Assembly (NCBI GenBank): GCA_964467165.1
Contig: CAYXOL010000013.1
Location: 1-64,000, forward strand
From: Clostridium_AD sp964467165
GTDB taxonomy: Bacteria > Bacillota > Clostridia > Clostridiales > Clostridiaceae
Direction of reading: 5' to 3'
Length of the DNA: 64,000 bases
A program made the translations under genes and the position numbers. Positions within the stretch are counted from its first letter, which is position 1; each line of letters begins with the position of its first letter. This document shows, piece by piece, positions 42,700-50,902 of the stretch. The notes below the pieces were generated by a model. It was not told the origin of the DNA, did no database searches, and saw only the letters and a list, made by a program, of their open reading frames with translations.

Positions 42700-43968
42700 T
42701 TAAAGATTCATTCTACTACAGAAATTATAGTCATTGCCACCTTTTTTCTTAATAGAATACATTGCACTATCTGCATTATGAATAAGCCCTTCCATGTTGC
42801 CACTATCCTCTGGATATATGGCGATCCCAATGCTTATATATACATCCAAATTGACATTATTCCATTTCGCAGGTTTAGCTACATAATCAAGTATTCGATT
42901 GGCAAGTATTAAAGCATCATCTTTGTCTTTTATAAAAGGTTGTATTACAAGGAATTCATCTCCTCCAAGTCTTCCGATGATGTCAGCTTTTCTTACAACT
43001 TCTTGTAGTCTTTTTGCTACTTTTTTTAAAACCTCATCCCCTGCATTATGACCATGTATATCATTTGTTAATTTAAACTTATCTATATCAAAAAGCATTA
43101 CTGCAAATTTAGAGTTAGCTCTTTTGGCCTGTTCTAGTATTTTATTAAATTGGTACATTAAAAATCCTCTATTAGGGATATTTGTTAGCGAATCATAGTT
43201 TGCAAGGTATTCAATTTTTTCTTCTGATTTCTTTCGGTCAGTAATATCACGAATAATATGAACACGAAACAATTCACCGTTTATGCCTGTGGTTGTTGAA
43301 CTCACTTCTACAGGGAAATTTGTACCGTCTTTTTTAATATGGACGCATTCGAACACTATTCCTTCTAATTCTGAAATTTTCATTTGATATTCAAAGTCTT
43401 TCATAGTTGAAGGATGCCTTAGCTCTTGTAATTTCATATCTAAGAGTTCTGAGTGGGAGTAACCATATATTTTAACCGCAGTTTTATTTGCATCAATAAT
43501 ACCCCCATCCGACTTGAGGTATAAGATTATATCCTTCGCATTATCAAACAATATAGATTGCTTTTTTAACACTTCATTAGCTTTGATAATATCTGTAATA
43601 TCATTTAAAAAAATAATGAATTGGCCTTTAGTTGGACTAATAATATTAACTTTAAAATCCTTGTCTAAAGTTTCAAAATATATATTATGATGTGTGCCTT
43701 TGCCGCTTAGCGCAACTCGACCACATGCATCAATCCAATTTGAATTTATATTTGGGTATACTTCCCTTATTGTTTTGCCTATAATATTTTCTTTACTCAT
43801 GCCAAACATGCTTTCAAAGGAATTATTTAATTCTAATATTTTAAAGTTCATAAGATCTCCATCAATTCCATAAATGGCCTCACTCAACATAAAACCTTCT
43901 TCTAAAGAATTAAATAAATTACTAAAATACATTTCACAATCACCATTGCAGATATAACGTTTAAACAT
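42700..43968 (-). CDS. PAS-PAS-GGDEF diguanylate cyclase
   Basis: 422 aa. Two PAS-type sensor domains (about residues 15-120 and 135-255, the second with ANKTAVKIYGYSHSELL and FPVEVSSTTTGINGE) precede a GGDEF domain with NYDSLTNIPNRGFL, FDIDKFKLTND and an intact RLGGDEFLV active site. It makes cyclic di-GMP in response to an unknown signal. No membrane segment. A monocistronic gene in the redox cluster; PAS domains could hold heme or flavin, not visible here. Confidence 0.88.
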   Translation of the reverse strand: MFKRYICNGDCEMYFSNLFNSLEEGFMLSEAIYGIDGDLMNFKILELNNSFESMFGMSKENIIGKTIREVYPNINSNWIDACGRVALSGKGTHHNIYFETLDKDFKVNIISPTKGQFIIFLNDITDIIKANEVLKKQSILFDNAKDIILYLKSDGGIIDANKTAVKIYGYSHSELLDMKLQELRHPSTMKDFEYQMKISELEGIVFECVHIKKDGTNFPVEVSSTTTGINGELFRVHIIRDITDRKKSEEKIEYLANYDSLTNIPNRGFLMYQFNKILEQAKRANSKFAVMLFDIDKFKLTNDIHGHNAGDEVLKKVAKRLQEVVRKADIIGRLGGDEFLVIQPFIKDKDDALILANRILDYVAKPAKWNNVNLDVYISIGIAIYPEDSGNMEGLIHNADSAMYSIKKKGGNDYNFCSRMNL

Positions 43969-44060
43969 TTACTTATATCGACTCCTTCACCATTAAATAC
44001 TTCTTCTCTTAAGCTATACATAATACAAATATTTACTTCAATAAACTAAGCTTTAAATAA

Positions 44061-44110
44061 AGTAAAGTCAGGAAAATTGACCATTTAATGATTAGATCTT
44101 CCTGACTTTT
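44061..44110 (-). terminator. Terminator of the hcp2-rubredoxin unit
   Basis: AAGTCAGGAA / TTCCTGACTT perfect 10-bp arms with T-rich flanks. Similar in sequence to the terminator of hcp copy 1. Confidence 0.7.
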
Positions 44111-44161
44111 AATATATTTTTTTATTAGTTAGTTTTAATGGCTATTAACACTTAAACTATA

Positions 44162-44320
44162 TTACATTTTTTCAAAATCGGATTTTGTAACTCCACATAA
44201 TGGACAAACCCAATCTTCCTGGATATCCTCAAACTTAGTACCTGGTTTTATTCCACCATCTGGATCTCCTATTTCAGGGTCATACTCGTACCCGCATACT
44301 ATGCAAACATACTTATCCAT
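44162..44320 (-). CDS. Rubredoxin 1
   Basis: 52 aa, MDKYVCIVCGYEYDP, then DWVCPLCGVTKSDFEKM. The two Cys-x2-Cys-Gly knuckles bind one iron. It follows hcp copy 2 by 28 bases on the same strand, so it may supply electrons to Hcp or FprA. A GGAG site precedes the ATG. Confidence 0.95.
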   Translation of the reverse strand: MDKYVCIVCGYEYDPEIGDPDGGIKPGTKFEDIQEDWVCPLCGVTKSDFEKM

Positions 44321-44348
44321 AACAACATCTCCTCTTAAACTATTTATA

Positions 44349-45995
44349 TTATCCTAATATTTGTTTTAAATCCTCTTCTGGTGTGCTTATTGCTTTAATG
44401 TCAAAAGTGTCAACTAAGAATTGTAATACATTTGGGCTTAAGAAAGCTGGCAAAGTTGGTCCTAAGTAAATTTCTTTTACACCAAGTGAAAGTAATGCCA
44501 ATAAATCTGCAACAGCCTTTTGTTCGTACCAAGTTAAAACTATTGCAAGTGGTAGATCATTAATACCACATTTAAATGCATCAGCAAGTGCTAAAGCTAT
44601 TTTAACTGCCGAATATGCATCGTTACATTGACCTATATCTAGTAATCTTGGAAGTCCTGCTACTTCGCCAAATTCCAATTTGTTAAAACGATATTTTCCA
44701 CAAGCTAAGGTAAGAATAATACAATCCTTCGGAACTTGCTTTGCAAATTCAGTGTAGTAATTTCTTCCTGTTCTTGCACCATCACATCCTCCAATTAAGA
44801 AGAAATGCCTAATTTTACCGTCTTTAACTGCATTCACTATTGTTTCAGCATGAGCCAAAGTTGCTTTATGTCCAAATCCAACTAGAATTTCTTTAACTTC
44901 TTCATCTTTTTGGAATCCACCAAGTTCTAGCGCCTTGTTTATCATTTCAGAGAAATCCTTATGACCATTCTCATCAGCAGCTATATGTTTTACTCCATCC
45001 CAACCAACAACGCTTGTTGAAAAAATTCTATCTTTATAAGAATCTCTTGGTTTCATTAAGCAGTTTGTTGTCATAAGAATACAACCAGGTATGCCATCAA
45101 ATTCCTTTTGTTGATTTTGCCATGCTCCTCCAAAGTTACCTACCAATTGTTTGTACTTATTTAGTTTAGGATATCCATGTGAAGGTAACATCTCACCATG
45201 TGTGTAAATATTTATTCCCTTGCCTTCTGTTTGCTCAAGTAACATTTCAAGATCTCTTAATTCATGGCCAGAAATTACGATAAATGGTCCTTTTTTAATG
45301 TTTACATTAACTTTTGTAGGGGTAGGTGAGTTGTATTTCTCATTATTAGCTTTATCCAATAGCTCCATAATCTTAACACTCATCTCTCCAGTCTTAATTA
45401 AGTACTTGATAAGATCTTGAAGACCTAAACTATCATCGGTAAGTACTGCTAAAGCTATAAAATAAAAATTATCTACTTCATCGCTATTATAATCAATAAA
45501 TCTAGCCTGATGCGCGTAAGCAGCAATTCCTTTTAAACCGTATTTTATAGTTTCGCGAACTGAGCGGATATCAGCATCTAAATCATCATCATACATAACT
45601 CCTGCTTTTTTAGCATCTTCAAGTATCTGCTCTTTAGTATCACTTAGATTATATAAAGCCTCTTTTGTATTTACTTCTTCTCCCGATGCTTTTTTCCTGG
45701 CATCTTCTTTTATTACTTGAGATTTTTTAAGCATATCCATATGAGACTTCGGATCAAAGTTTACATTAGTTAATGTCATAAACAATGAATTTTCAATAAA
45801 TGAAACCCATGACTTATCAAGTTTTTCACCTTTAGATAAAAGTTTAGTAGCATAACAACTTATTCCCTTTAGTTGATAAATGAGCAAATCCTGCAGTGCT
45901 GCAATTTCCGGTGTTTTTCCACAGACTCCTATGTTGGTACAACCTTTTCCACCGGCAGTTTGTTCACATTGAAAACAAAACATTTTTCCTTGCAT
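44349..45995 (-). CDS. hcp: Hybrid cluster protein, copy 2
   Basis: 548 aa, aligned without gaps to copy 1 (32441) and differing at scattered residues, mostly in the first half. Same Cys7/10/19/25 cluster motif and hybrid-cluster motifs. Bases 44515-44911 are identical to 32607-33003 while flanking sequence differs every 20-30 bases, the pattern of gene conversion. Upstream gap 45996-46332 is shared with the divergent rubredoxin-reductase operon. Confidence 0.95.
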   Translation of the reverse strand: MQGKMFCFQCEQTAGGKGCTNIGVCGKTPEIAALQDLLIYQLKGISCYATKLLSKGEKLDKSWVSFIENSLFMTLTNVNFDPKSHMDMLKKSQVIKEDARKKASGEEVNTKEALYNLSDTKEQILEDAKKAGVMYDDDLDADIRSVRETIKYGLKGIAAYAHQARFIDYNSDEVDNFYFIALAVLTDDSLGLQDLIKYLIKTGEMSVKIMELLDKANNEKYNSPTPTKVNVNIKKGPFIVISGHELRDLEMLLEQTEGKGINIYTHGEMLPSHGYPKLNKYKQLVGNFGGAWQNQQKEFDGIPGCILMTTNCLMKPRDSYKDRIFSTSVVGWDGVKHIAADENGHKDFSEMINKALELGGFQKDEEVKEILVGFGHKATLAHAETIVNAVKDGKIRHFFLIGGCDGARTGRNYYTEFAKQVPKDCIILTLACGKYRFNKLEFGEVAGLPRLLDIGQCNDAYSAVKIALALADAFKCGINDLPLAIVLTWYEQKAVADLLALLSLGVKEIYLGPTLPAFLSPNVLQFLVDTFDIKAISTPEEDLKQILG

Positions 45996-46332
45996 ATGTA
46001 ACCCTCCTATTTTTTAAAATATTTCAATATCTAAGCTCTACGTTGAGTAGTTAATTGATAATTCAATCAATTATATATATACCAGTAGCATTATTATACC
46101 TTACCATTATAATAGATAACTTTATTTATTATTGTTTAATCTATTTTATGTGTGTCTATTTGATTTAAATCACATTAAAAACTGAACTATATGGGTATAA
46201 TGTTATTTAAAGAATCAAATAAACAATGACTTTGTAATTAAAACTAAAGTTAAAAAATAAGTAGAGTAAAGCTAGACAAATATTTATTTACTTTCAAAAA
46301 AGTATTTTACAATTATAATGGAGGCAATTAAA
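45996..46332. other. Divergent control region between hcp2 and the reductase operon
   Basis: AT-rich, no gene. The Fnr-like box at 46161 is placed for the rightward operon; no matching -10 for hcp2 is seen at the mirrored distance. Confidence 0.5.
46161..46201 (+). promoter_or_regulatory. Rubredoxin-reductase operon promoter with Fnr-like box
   Basis: TGATTTAAATCA (46161-46172, centre 46166.5) and a perfect TATAAT (46196-46201, centre 46198.5): 32 bp. Confidence 0.78.
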
Positions 46333-47547
46333 ATGAGTAATAACATAGTTATAATAGGTGGTGGTGTTGCTGCTATAAGTGCAGTTAAGGCAATTAGAGA
46401 AACTGATAGCAATATAAATATACTCATATTTCAAAATGAAAAATATTATCCTTACTACAGGATAAAGTTAACAAAAGGCTTGTTCGATAATCTTGAAGAG
46501 GAAAAAATAATGCTTCAAAAAAAAGATTGGTACGAACACAATAATGTTAAATTGTATCTTAGTAGTGAAGTCATTGGAATTGACATCATTAAGAGTGAAA
46601 TTTTCTTACAAGATGGAAACAGATTTTGTTATACTAAATTATTGCTCGCTAATGGTTCAAAAAACTTTATGCCACCTATTGATGGTATTGATAAGGAAGA
46701 TGTTTATACCATAAGAAAATTAGATAATATTCGAGATATACAAAATAATGTCAATGATAAGACAACTATATTAAATGTAGGAGGTGGAATACAAGGAATA
46801 GAAACAGCCTGGAGTCTTAATAAATATGGTAAAAATTCTATCATAGCCGAGTTTCAAGAAAGATTAATGCCTCGTCAGTTAGATAAAAGGGCATCCGAAA
46901 TTCTTAAAACTGCAATTGAAGGGTTTAAAACTAAAGTGCTTTTAAATACACACATAGTAAAAGTTCTTGGAGATAATAAGGTAAAAGGTGTAGAAACAGT
47001 GAATGGACAAATTATTGAAAGTGACATGGTGATTTTTTCTGTGGGCATAAGAGCTAATAAGAAATTATTAGAGGGTACAAAAGTAAAAACTAACAATGGA
47101 ATTTTAGTTAATGAGAAAATGGAAACAAATATAAAAGATGTTTATGCCGCAGGGGATGTAGCAGAGTTAAATGGAAGAATAGTGGGACTTTGGAACATTG
47201 CTATTGAACAAGGAAAAACAGCTGGATATAATATTGCAGGTAAAAATGTGGTCTACGAAGAGGTTGTACCAATTACCATATTAAATGCTTTCAATATAGC
47301 ACTTTTCTCCATGGGTGAGGTAGATGAAGACCAATGTGATAAAACAATAACGGAAGAGGACCCCAATGGGTTGCGTTATAAGCGGTTATTTATTAGAGAT
47401 AATAAAATAATAGGTGCCATTGTAATTGGAGATAATAAATATTCTACCTTATTAAAGGCTGCAATAAAAAAGAAAATTGTATTTTCAGACGTAGATTTAT
47501 TGAATGCGAATGTAAATGATTTATTAGTGAAATTAAAAAGTAGTTGA
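46333..47547 (+). CDS. nror: NAD(P)H:rubredoxin oxidoreductase-type flavoprotein
   Basis: 404 aa from the ATG at 46333; the in-frame ATG at 46318 overlaps the GGAGG site itself. FAD-binding IIGGGVAAISAVKAI at the start, NAD-binding LNVGGGIQGIETAWSL in the middle and VYAAGDVAELNG near the C-terminal FAD contact. The C-terminal segment after residue 310 is of the NirB/rubredoxin-reductase type. It would pass NADH electrons to the rubredoxin encoded two genes downstream and on to FprA. First gene of the operon with fprA2, rubredoxin 2 and ferredoxin 3. Confidence 0.88.
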   Translation: MSNNIVIIGGGVAAISAVKAIRETDSNINILIFQNEKYYPYYRIKLTKGLFDNLEEEKIMLQKKDWYEHNNVKLYLSSEVIGIDIIKSEIFLQDGNRFCYTKLLLANGSKNFMPPIDGIDKEDVYTIRKLDNIRDIQNNVNDKTTILNVGGGIQGIETAWSLNKYGKNSIIAEFQERLMPRQLDKRASEILKTAIEGFKTKVLLNTHIVKVLGDNKVKGVETVNGQIIESDMVIFSVGIRANKKLLEGTKVKTNNGILVNEKMETNIKDVYAAGDVAELNGRIVGLWNIAIEQGKTAGYNIAGKNVVYEEVVPITILNAFNIALFSMGEVDEDQCDKTITEEDPNGLRYKRLFIRDNKIIGAIVIGDNKYSTLLKAAIKKKIVFSDVDLLNANVNDLLVKLKSS

Positions 47548-47561
47548 ATGGAGGGTATTAA

Positions 47562-48749
47562 ATGAGTTTTAAAATAAGTGATACTGTAACCTGGGTTGGA
47601 AAAATTGATTGGGAGCTTCGCTCATTCCATGGTGAAGAATACTCTACACATAAAGGTTCTTCATATAATTCATATTTAATTAAAGATGAAAAGACAGTAT
47701 TGATGGACACCGTGTGGAGCCCATTCTCTAAAGAATTTATAGCTAATCTAAAAAACGAAGTTGATTTAAACAAAATTGATTATATTATAATGAATCACTC
47801 TGAAAGTGACCATAGCGGTGCACTTACGGATTTAATGAAGGAAATACCTAACACCCCCATTTATTGTACAAAAAGTGGTGCTAAAATAATAAAGGGACAT
47901 TATCATAAGGATTGGAACTTTGTAGAGGTAAAAACTGGAGATACCTTAGATTTAGGTAAGAACAAATTGACATTCATAGAGGCAAAAATGCTTCATTGGC
48001 CAGATACTATGTTCACATATATGTCAGGTGAAAACATTCTATTTAGTAATGATGGTTTTGGTCAACATTATGCCTCAGAGTTTATGTATAATGATAAAAT
48101 TGATCAAGCTGAATTATATCAAGAGGCAATAAAATATTATGCAAATATTTTAACTCCATTTAGTAAATTTGTCGTACGAAAAATAGAAGAGATATTAAGC
48201 TTTAATTTACCAGTTGATATGATTTGTCCTAGTCATGGGGTAATATGGAGGGACAATCCATTGCAAATAGTTAATAAATACATGGAATGGGCAAAAAATT
48301 ATCAAGAAAATCAAATCACAATAATTTATGATACAATGTGGAATGACACAAGAAGGATGGCTGAAGCCATAACAGAAGGTATAAAAAGTTCAAATAGTGA
48401 TATTACAATAAAGATTTTCAATTCATCTAAAGGTGATAAAAATGATATTATTACAGAGGTATTTAAATCAAAAATGTTGCTTGTTGGTTCATCAACAATA
48501 AATAAAGGAATATTATCTTCAACAGCGGCAATACTAGAAATGATTAAGGGACTTGAATTTAAAGGAAAGAGTGCAGCTGCCTTTGGCAGTTATGGATGGA
48601 GTGGCGAGTCAACAAAGATAATTACTGAAGATTTAAATAAAGCTGGTTTTGAGGTAATAAATGAAGGAATAAGAGAATTGTGGAATCCAGATGAAGATGG
48701 ATTAAACAGATGCAGAGATTTTGGAAGGAATGTTATAGAAAAAATCTAA
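47562..48749 (+). CDS. fprA: Flavodiiron protein FprA, copy 2
   Basis: 395 aa. Diiron ligands NHSESDHSG (His79, Glu81, Asp83, His84), CPSHGVIWR later, and a flavodoxin domain with IIYDTMWNDTRRMA and FGSYGWSGES. Sequence is clearly diverged from copy 1. In one operon with its presumed reductase and rubredoxin, this is a complete NO/O2 reducing chain. Confidence 0.94.
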   Translation: MSFKISDTVTWVGKIDWELRSFHGEEYSTHKGSSYNSYLIKDEKTVLMDTVWSPFSKEFIANLKNEVDLNKIDYIIMNHSESDHSGALTDLMKEIPNTPIYCTKSGAKIIKGHYHKDWNFVEVKTGDTLDLGKNKLTFIEAKMLHWPDTMFTYMSGENILFSNDGFGQHYASEFMYNDKIDQAELYQEAIKYYANILTPFSKFVVRKIEEILSFNLPVDMICPSHGVIWRDNPLQIVNKYMEWAKNYQENQITIIYDTMWNDTRRMAEAITEGIKSSNSDITIKIFNSSKGDKNDIITEVFKSKMLLVGSSTINKGILSSTAAILEMIKGLEFKGKSAAAFGSYGWSGESTKIITEDLNKAGFEVINEGIRELWNPDEDGLNRCRDFGRNVIEKI

Positions 48750-48771
48750 TCATATTTTAAGGAGGTTTATT

Positions 48772-48933
48772 ATGGAAAAATATGTTTGTACAGTATGTGG
48801 CTATATTTATGACCCCGTAGAAGGAGATAGTGATAGCGGGGTTACTCCTGGTACAAAGTTCAAAGATATCGCTGAAGACTGGGTTTGTCCGTTATGCGGA
48901 GTACCAAAGTCAGATTTTGAAAAAGTAGAATAA
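48772..48933 (+). CDS. Rubredoxin 2
   Basis: 53 aa, MEKYVCTVCGYIYDP, then DWVCPLCGVPKSDFEKVE. Both iron-binding Cys-x2-Cys knuckles intact. GGAGG at 48760 sets the ATG. Between fprA2 and ferredoxin 3 in the same operon. Confidence 0.95.
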   Translation: MEKYVCTVCGYIYDPVEGDSDSGVTPGTKFKDIAEDWVCPLCGVPKSDFEKVE

Positions 48934-48961
48934 TAATGCATTAATAGAGGAGGTTAATTTT

Positions 48962-49150
48962 ATGAAAGGTTTTGTTGATAAGGATACATGTATAGGATGT
49001 GGATTGTGTGCTTCGGTATGCTCGGAAATTTTCGAGATGAATGATGATGGATTGGCAGAAGCATGTGAAAATGAAATTGAAGATAAGTTAATGGAAAGCG
49101 CTAAAGATGCTGAGCAACAGTGTCCTGTGAATGCCATAACAATTGAGTAA
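48962..49150 (+). CDS. Short [4Fe-4S] ferredoxin 3
   Basis: 62 aa, MKGFVDKDTCIGCGLCASVC, then FEMNDDGLAEA and QCPVNAITIE. Third copy of the small ferredoxin, here closing the rubredoxin-reductase operon. The terminator at 49162 follows 12 bases after the stop. Confidence 0.9.
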   Translation: MKGFVDKDTCIGCGLCASVCSEIFEMNDDGLAEACENEIEDKLMESAKDAEQQCPVNAITIE

Positions 49151-49161
49151 TAGTATTATTG

Positions 49162-49201
49162 ATAAAAATTAGCACTAGCTAAAGCTAGTGCTAATTTTTA
49201 T
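49162..49201. terminator. Terminator with 18-bp perfect arms
   Basis: ATAAAAATTAGCACTAGC - TAAA - exact reverse complement (49184-49201). A- and T-tracts let it act for the converging permease operon too. Confidence 0.88.
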
Positions 49202-49260
49202 TTGATTTAAACGGACGCAAAACCATAAATCTAAACCTTACTATTTCATATCTAGCTATA

Positions 49261-49992
49261 TTATTTTTTATATCCAATAGCCTTAGCTGGACATTTGCCT
49301 ATTGATGCCTTTATATTTTCATTTTCCTCTAATTTTGATATCTTAATAATAACCTTTGCCTTTTTATTTCCCATAACAAAAGTCTCTGGTGATATTTTTG
49401 TACATAGTCCACACCCAATGCAATATTGCTTATTTACATTAAGCACAAGATCTCCTTCATTAGTCAAAACATCATCCATTGGTATATCCTCTTTTTTTAG
49501 TAACCTTGAAGTAATATAAGCCATAATAAAAATTGAAATAGTAGTTAAAACCCATCTTATAGCCATAAATTTAGGTCCTAAAAATTTTGATTCATTAGCC
49601 AGCATTGGTATTTTAATTACTGCCCAAGTACTAAGTATGATAACAATGCTTGCAACACTAGCGCCTTTTTTCAATAGCATTTTACACACTGGAAATGCAG
49701 CATATATGGGTCCCGCTGAAAAACTTCCAAGTAAGAAAGAAAATATAAAGCCTTTAAACCCTGAACCCTCACCTAAAGCATTTTCTATTGATTTTTTAGG
49801 AACCCAGCCTTCAATAAGGGAGGTTAGTATCAATATAACTGGCATTATTAAAAGCATTTCCTTTATATAATATAAGCTATTATTTAAAGACTGGATAGCT
49901 TTGCTTGGCATTAGAATTCCTAGCACTATATACGTTGTAATTACTAACGTTAAAAACATATTATTTTTTAGTTTTGCTCTAATGTTGTTCAC
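49261..49992 (-). CDS. Permease half with fused C-terminal ferredoxin-like domain
   Basis: 243 aa. About five membrane segments (residues 13-165: LVITTYIVLGILM, MLLIMPVILILTSLI, GFIFSFLLGSFSAGPIYAAF, SIVIILSTWAVIKIPML, WVLTTISIFIMAYIT) of the DUF318/PF03773 permease type. Then a cytoplasmic tail with CIGCGLCTKI and GKCPAKAIG, the four Cys of a single [4Fe-4S] cluster. The fusion suggests redox-controlled or redox-driven transport. Overlaps the upstream permease half by 4 bases. Confidence 0.78.
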   Translation of the reverse strand: MNNIRAKLKNNMFLTLVITTYIVLGILMPSKAIQSLNNSLYYIKEMLLIMPVILILTSLIEGWVPKKSIENALGEGSGFKGFIFSFLLGSFSAGPIYAAFPVCKMLLKKGASVASIVIILSTWAVIKIPMLANESKFLGPKFMAIRWVLTTISIFIMAYITSRLLKKEDIPMDDVLTNEGDLVLNVNKQYCIGCGLCTKISPETFVMGNKKAKVIIKISKLEENENIKASIGKCPAKAIGYKK

Positions 49993-50471
49993 ATTATCAC
50001 CCCCATTACTAGTGCAATTACAATGGCAAAAATAAAGCTCAAAAAGTTCCTTACCACAGTAAACCTTAAACCAAATTCTCTTTTTTCAAGAGGAAAAGTA
50101 ACTATCCCTACCATAGTAAGTGTTGTTAAAAATGCAACCACTGGAACTATATTTGCTCCAGCATTTACAAGAGACCCTACCAGTGGGAAAGCAACAAAAG
50201 CAGGTATTAAAGTTATACTTCCTACAAAAGCCGAAACAATTGTTGATATAAAAATATTAGACTGACCCATATATTGCTTTATAGTATCGGGCGGAATAAA
50301 AGTTAATATTAAGCCAATTAGAAATAGTATTCCAACTATCTGGCTTATCATATTTTTCATCATTCCACTAGACATCTTAATAGAATTTAATGTTCTTTTT
50401 TTATCTTTAATTATTGACCAAATAAACCATATTCCAGTAATAATCCAAAGTGCAATGGTAAATATGTCCAT
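49989..50471 (-). CDS. Permease half (DUF318-like)
   Basis: 160 aa with four to five membrane segments (IALWIITGIWFIWSII, QIVGILFLIGLILTFIP, TIVSAFVGSITLIPAFVAFPLVGSL, VVAFLTTLTMVGIVTFPL, FLSFIFAIVIALVMGVIM). GSITLIPAFVAFPLVGSLVN is the conserved loop of DUF318 permeases. It is split from the following gene with an ATGA overlap; the two together equal one full permease. Substrate unknown. Confidence 0.78.
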   Translation of the reverse strand: MDIFTIALWIITGIWFIWSIIKDKKRTLNSIKMSSGMMKNMISQIVGILFLIGLILTFIPPDTIKQYMGQSNIFISTIVSAFVGSITLIPAFVAFPLVGSLVNAGANIVPVVAFLTTLTMVGIVTFPLEKREFGLRFTVVRNFLSFIFAIVIALVMGVIM

Positions 50472-50472
50472 C

Positions 50473-50799
50473 TTAATTACCTACATAATCTTTAGGGTTA
50501 GGTGCTTTAATTACGAAGAATTCAAGAATTTCTTCATTAAAGTTGTTTATATTCATTTTAATATTATAAGGTATATTCACAATATTCCCCTGTTGATATT
50601 CTTTTTCTTCTTCTTCGCCTAGTTGCATAGTCAATATACCTTTTATTATAACCATATATACATTAGAATTAGAGAAGTGTTCCGCCAGACCGGTTCCTTT
50701 AGTCAGTGTCATATGCATTAAAAGTAAATTGTCATCATCGATAGTTTTTTCAACGTTTCTTTCAATACATTTGTTGAATTTATAACTTCTTTCTATCAT
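50473..50799 (-). CDS. Cupin-like protein 3 heading the permease operon
   Basis: 108 aa from the ATG at 50799 after AAAGGGG; the longer frame from 50868 would run through the regulatory palindrome. Single cupin fold pattern (LLLMHMTLTKGTGLAEHFSNS, VYMVIIKGILTMQLG, QGNIVNIPYN). One base separates its stop from the permease start codon region. Related in layout to cupins 1 and 2. Confidence 0.7.
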   Translation of the reverse strand: MIERSYKFNKCIERNVEKTIDDDNLLLMHMTLTKGTGLAEHFSNSNVYMVIIKGILTMQLGEEEEKEYQQGNIVNIPYNIKMNINNFNEEILEFFVIKAPNPKDYVGN

Positions 50800-50832
50800 T
50801 TTAATTTCCCCTTTCAAAATATCTCTACATGT

Positions 50833-50874
50833 ATTATAATTTAATCTAGAATATAAATCGGTAACCATGGTTAC
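50833..50874 (-). promoter_or_regulatory. Cupin-permease operon promoter with GTAAC box
   Basis: GTAAC-CATG-GTTAC perfect palindrome (50861-50874, centre 50867.5) and minus-strand TATAAT (50833-50838, centre 50835.5): 32 bp. It lies 29 bases before the divergent Crp/Fnr gene, which it could also affect. Confidence 0.75.
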
Positions 50875-50902
50875 TAATCTTTAATAAGGAGTTAATTAAT
50901 TT

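Noticed and set aside
45996..46332. Fnr-like box at 46161 as the hcp copy 2 promoter
   Set aside because: No -10-like hexamer at the mirrored 32-bp position; the rightward TATAAT fits perfectly.
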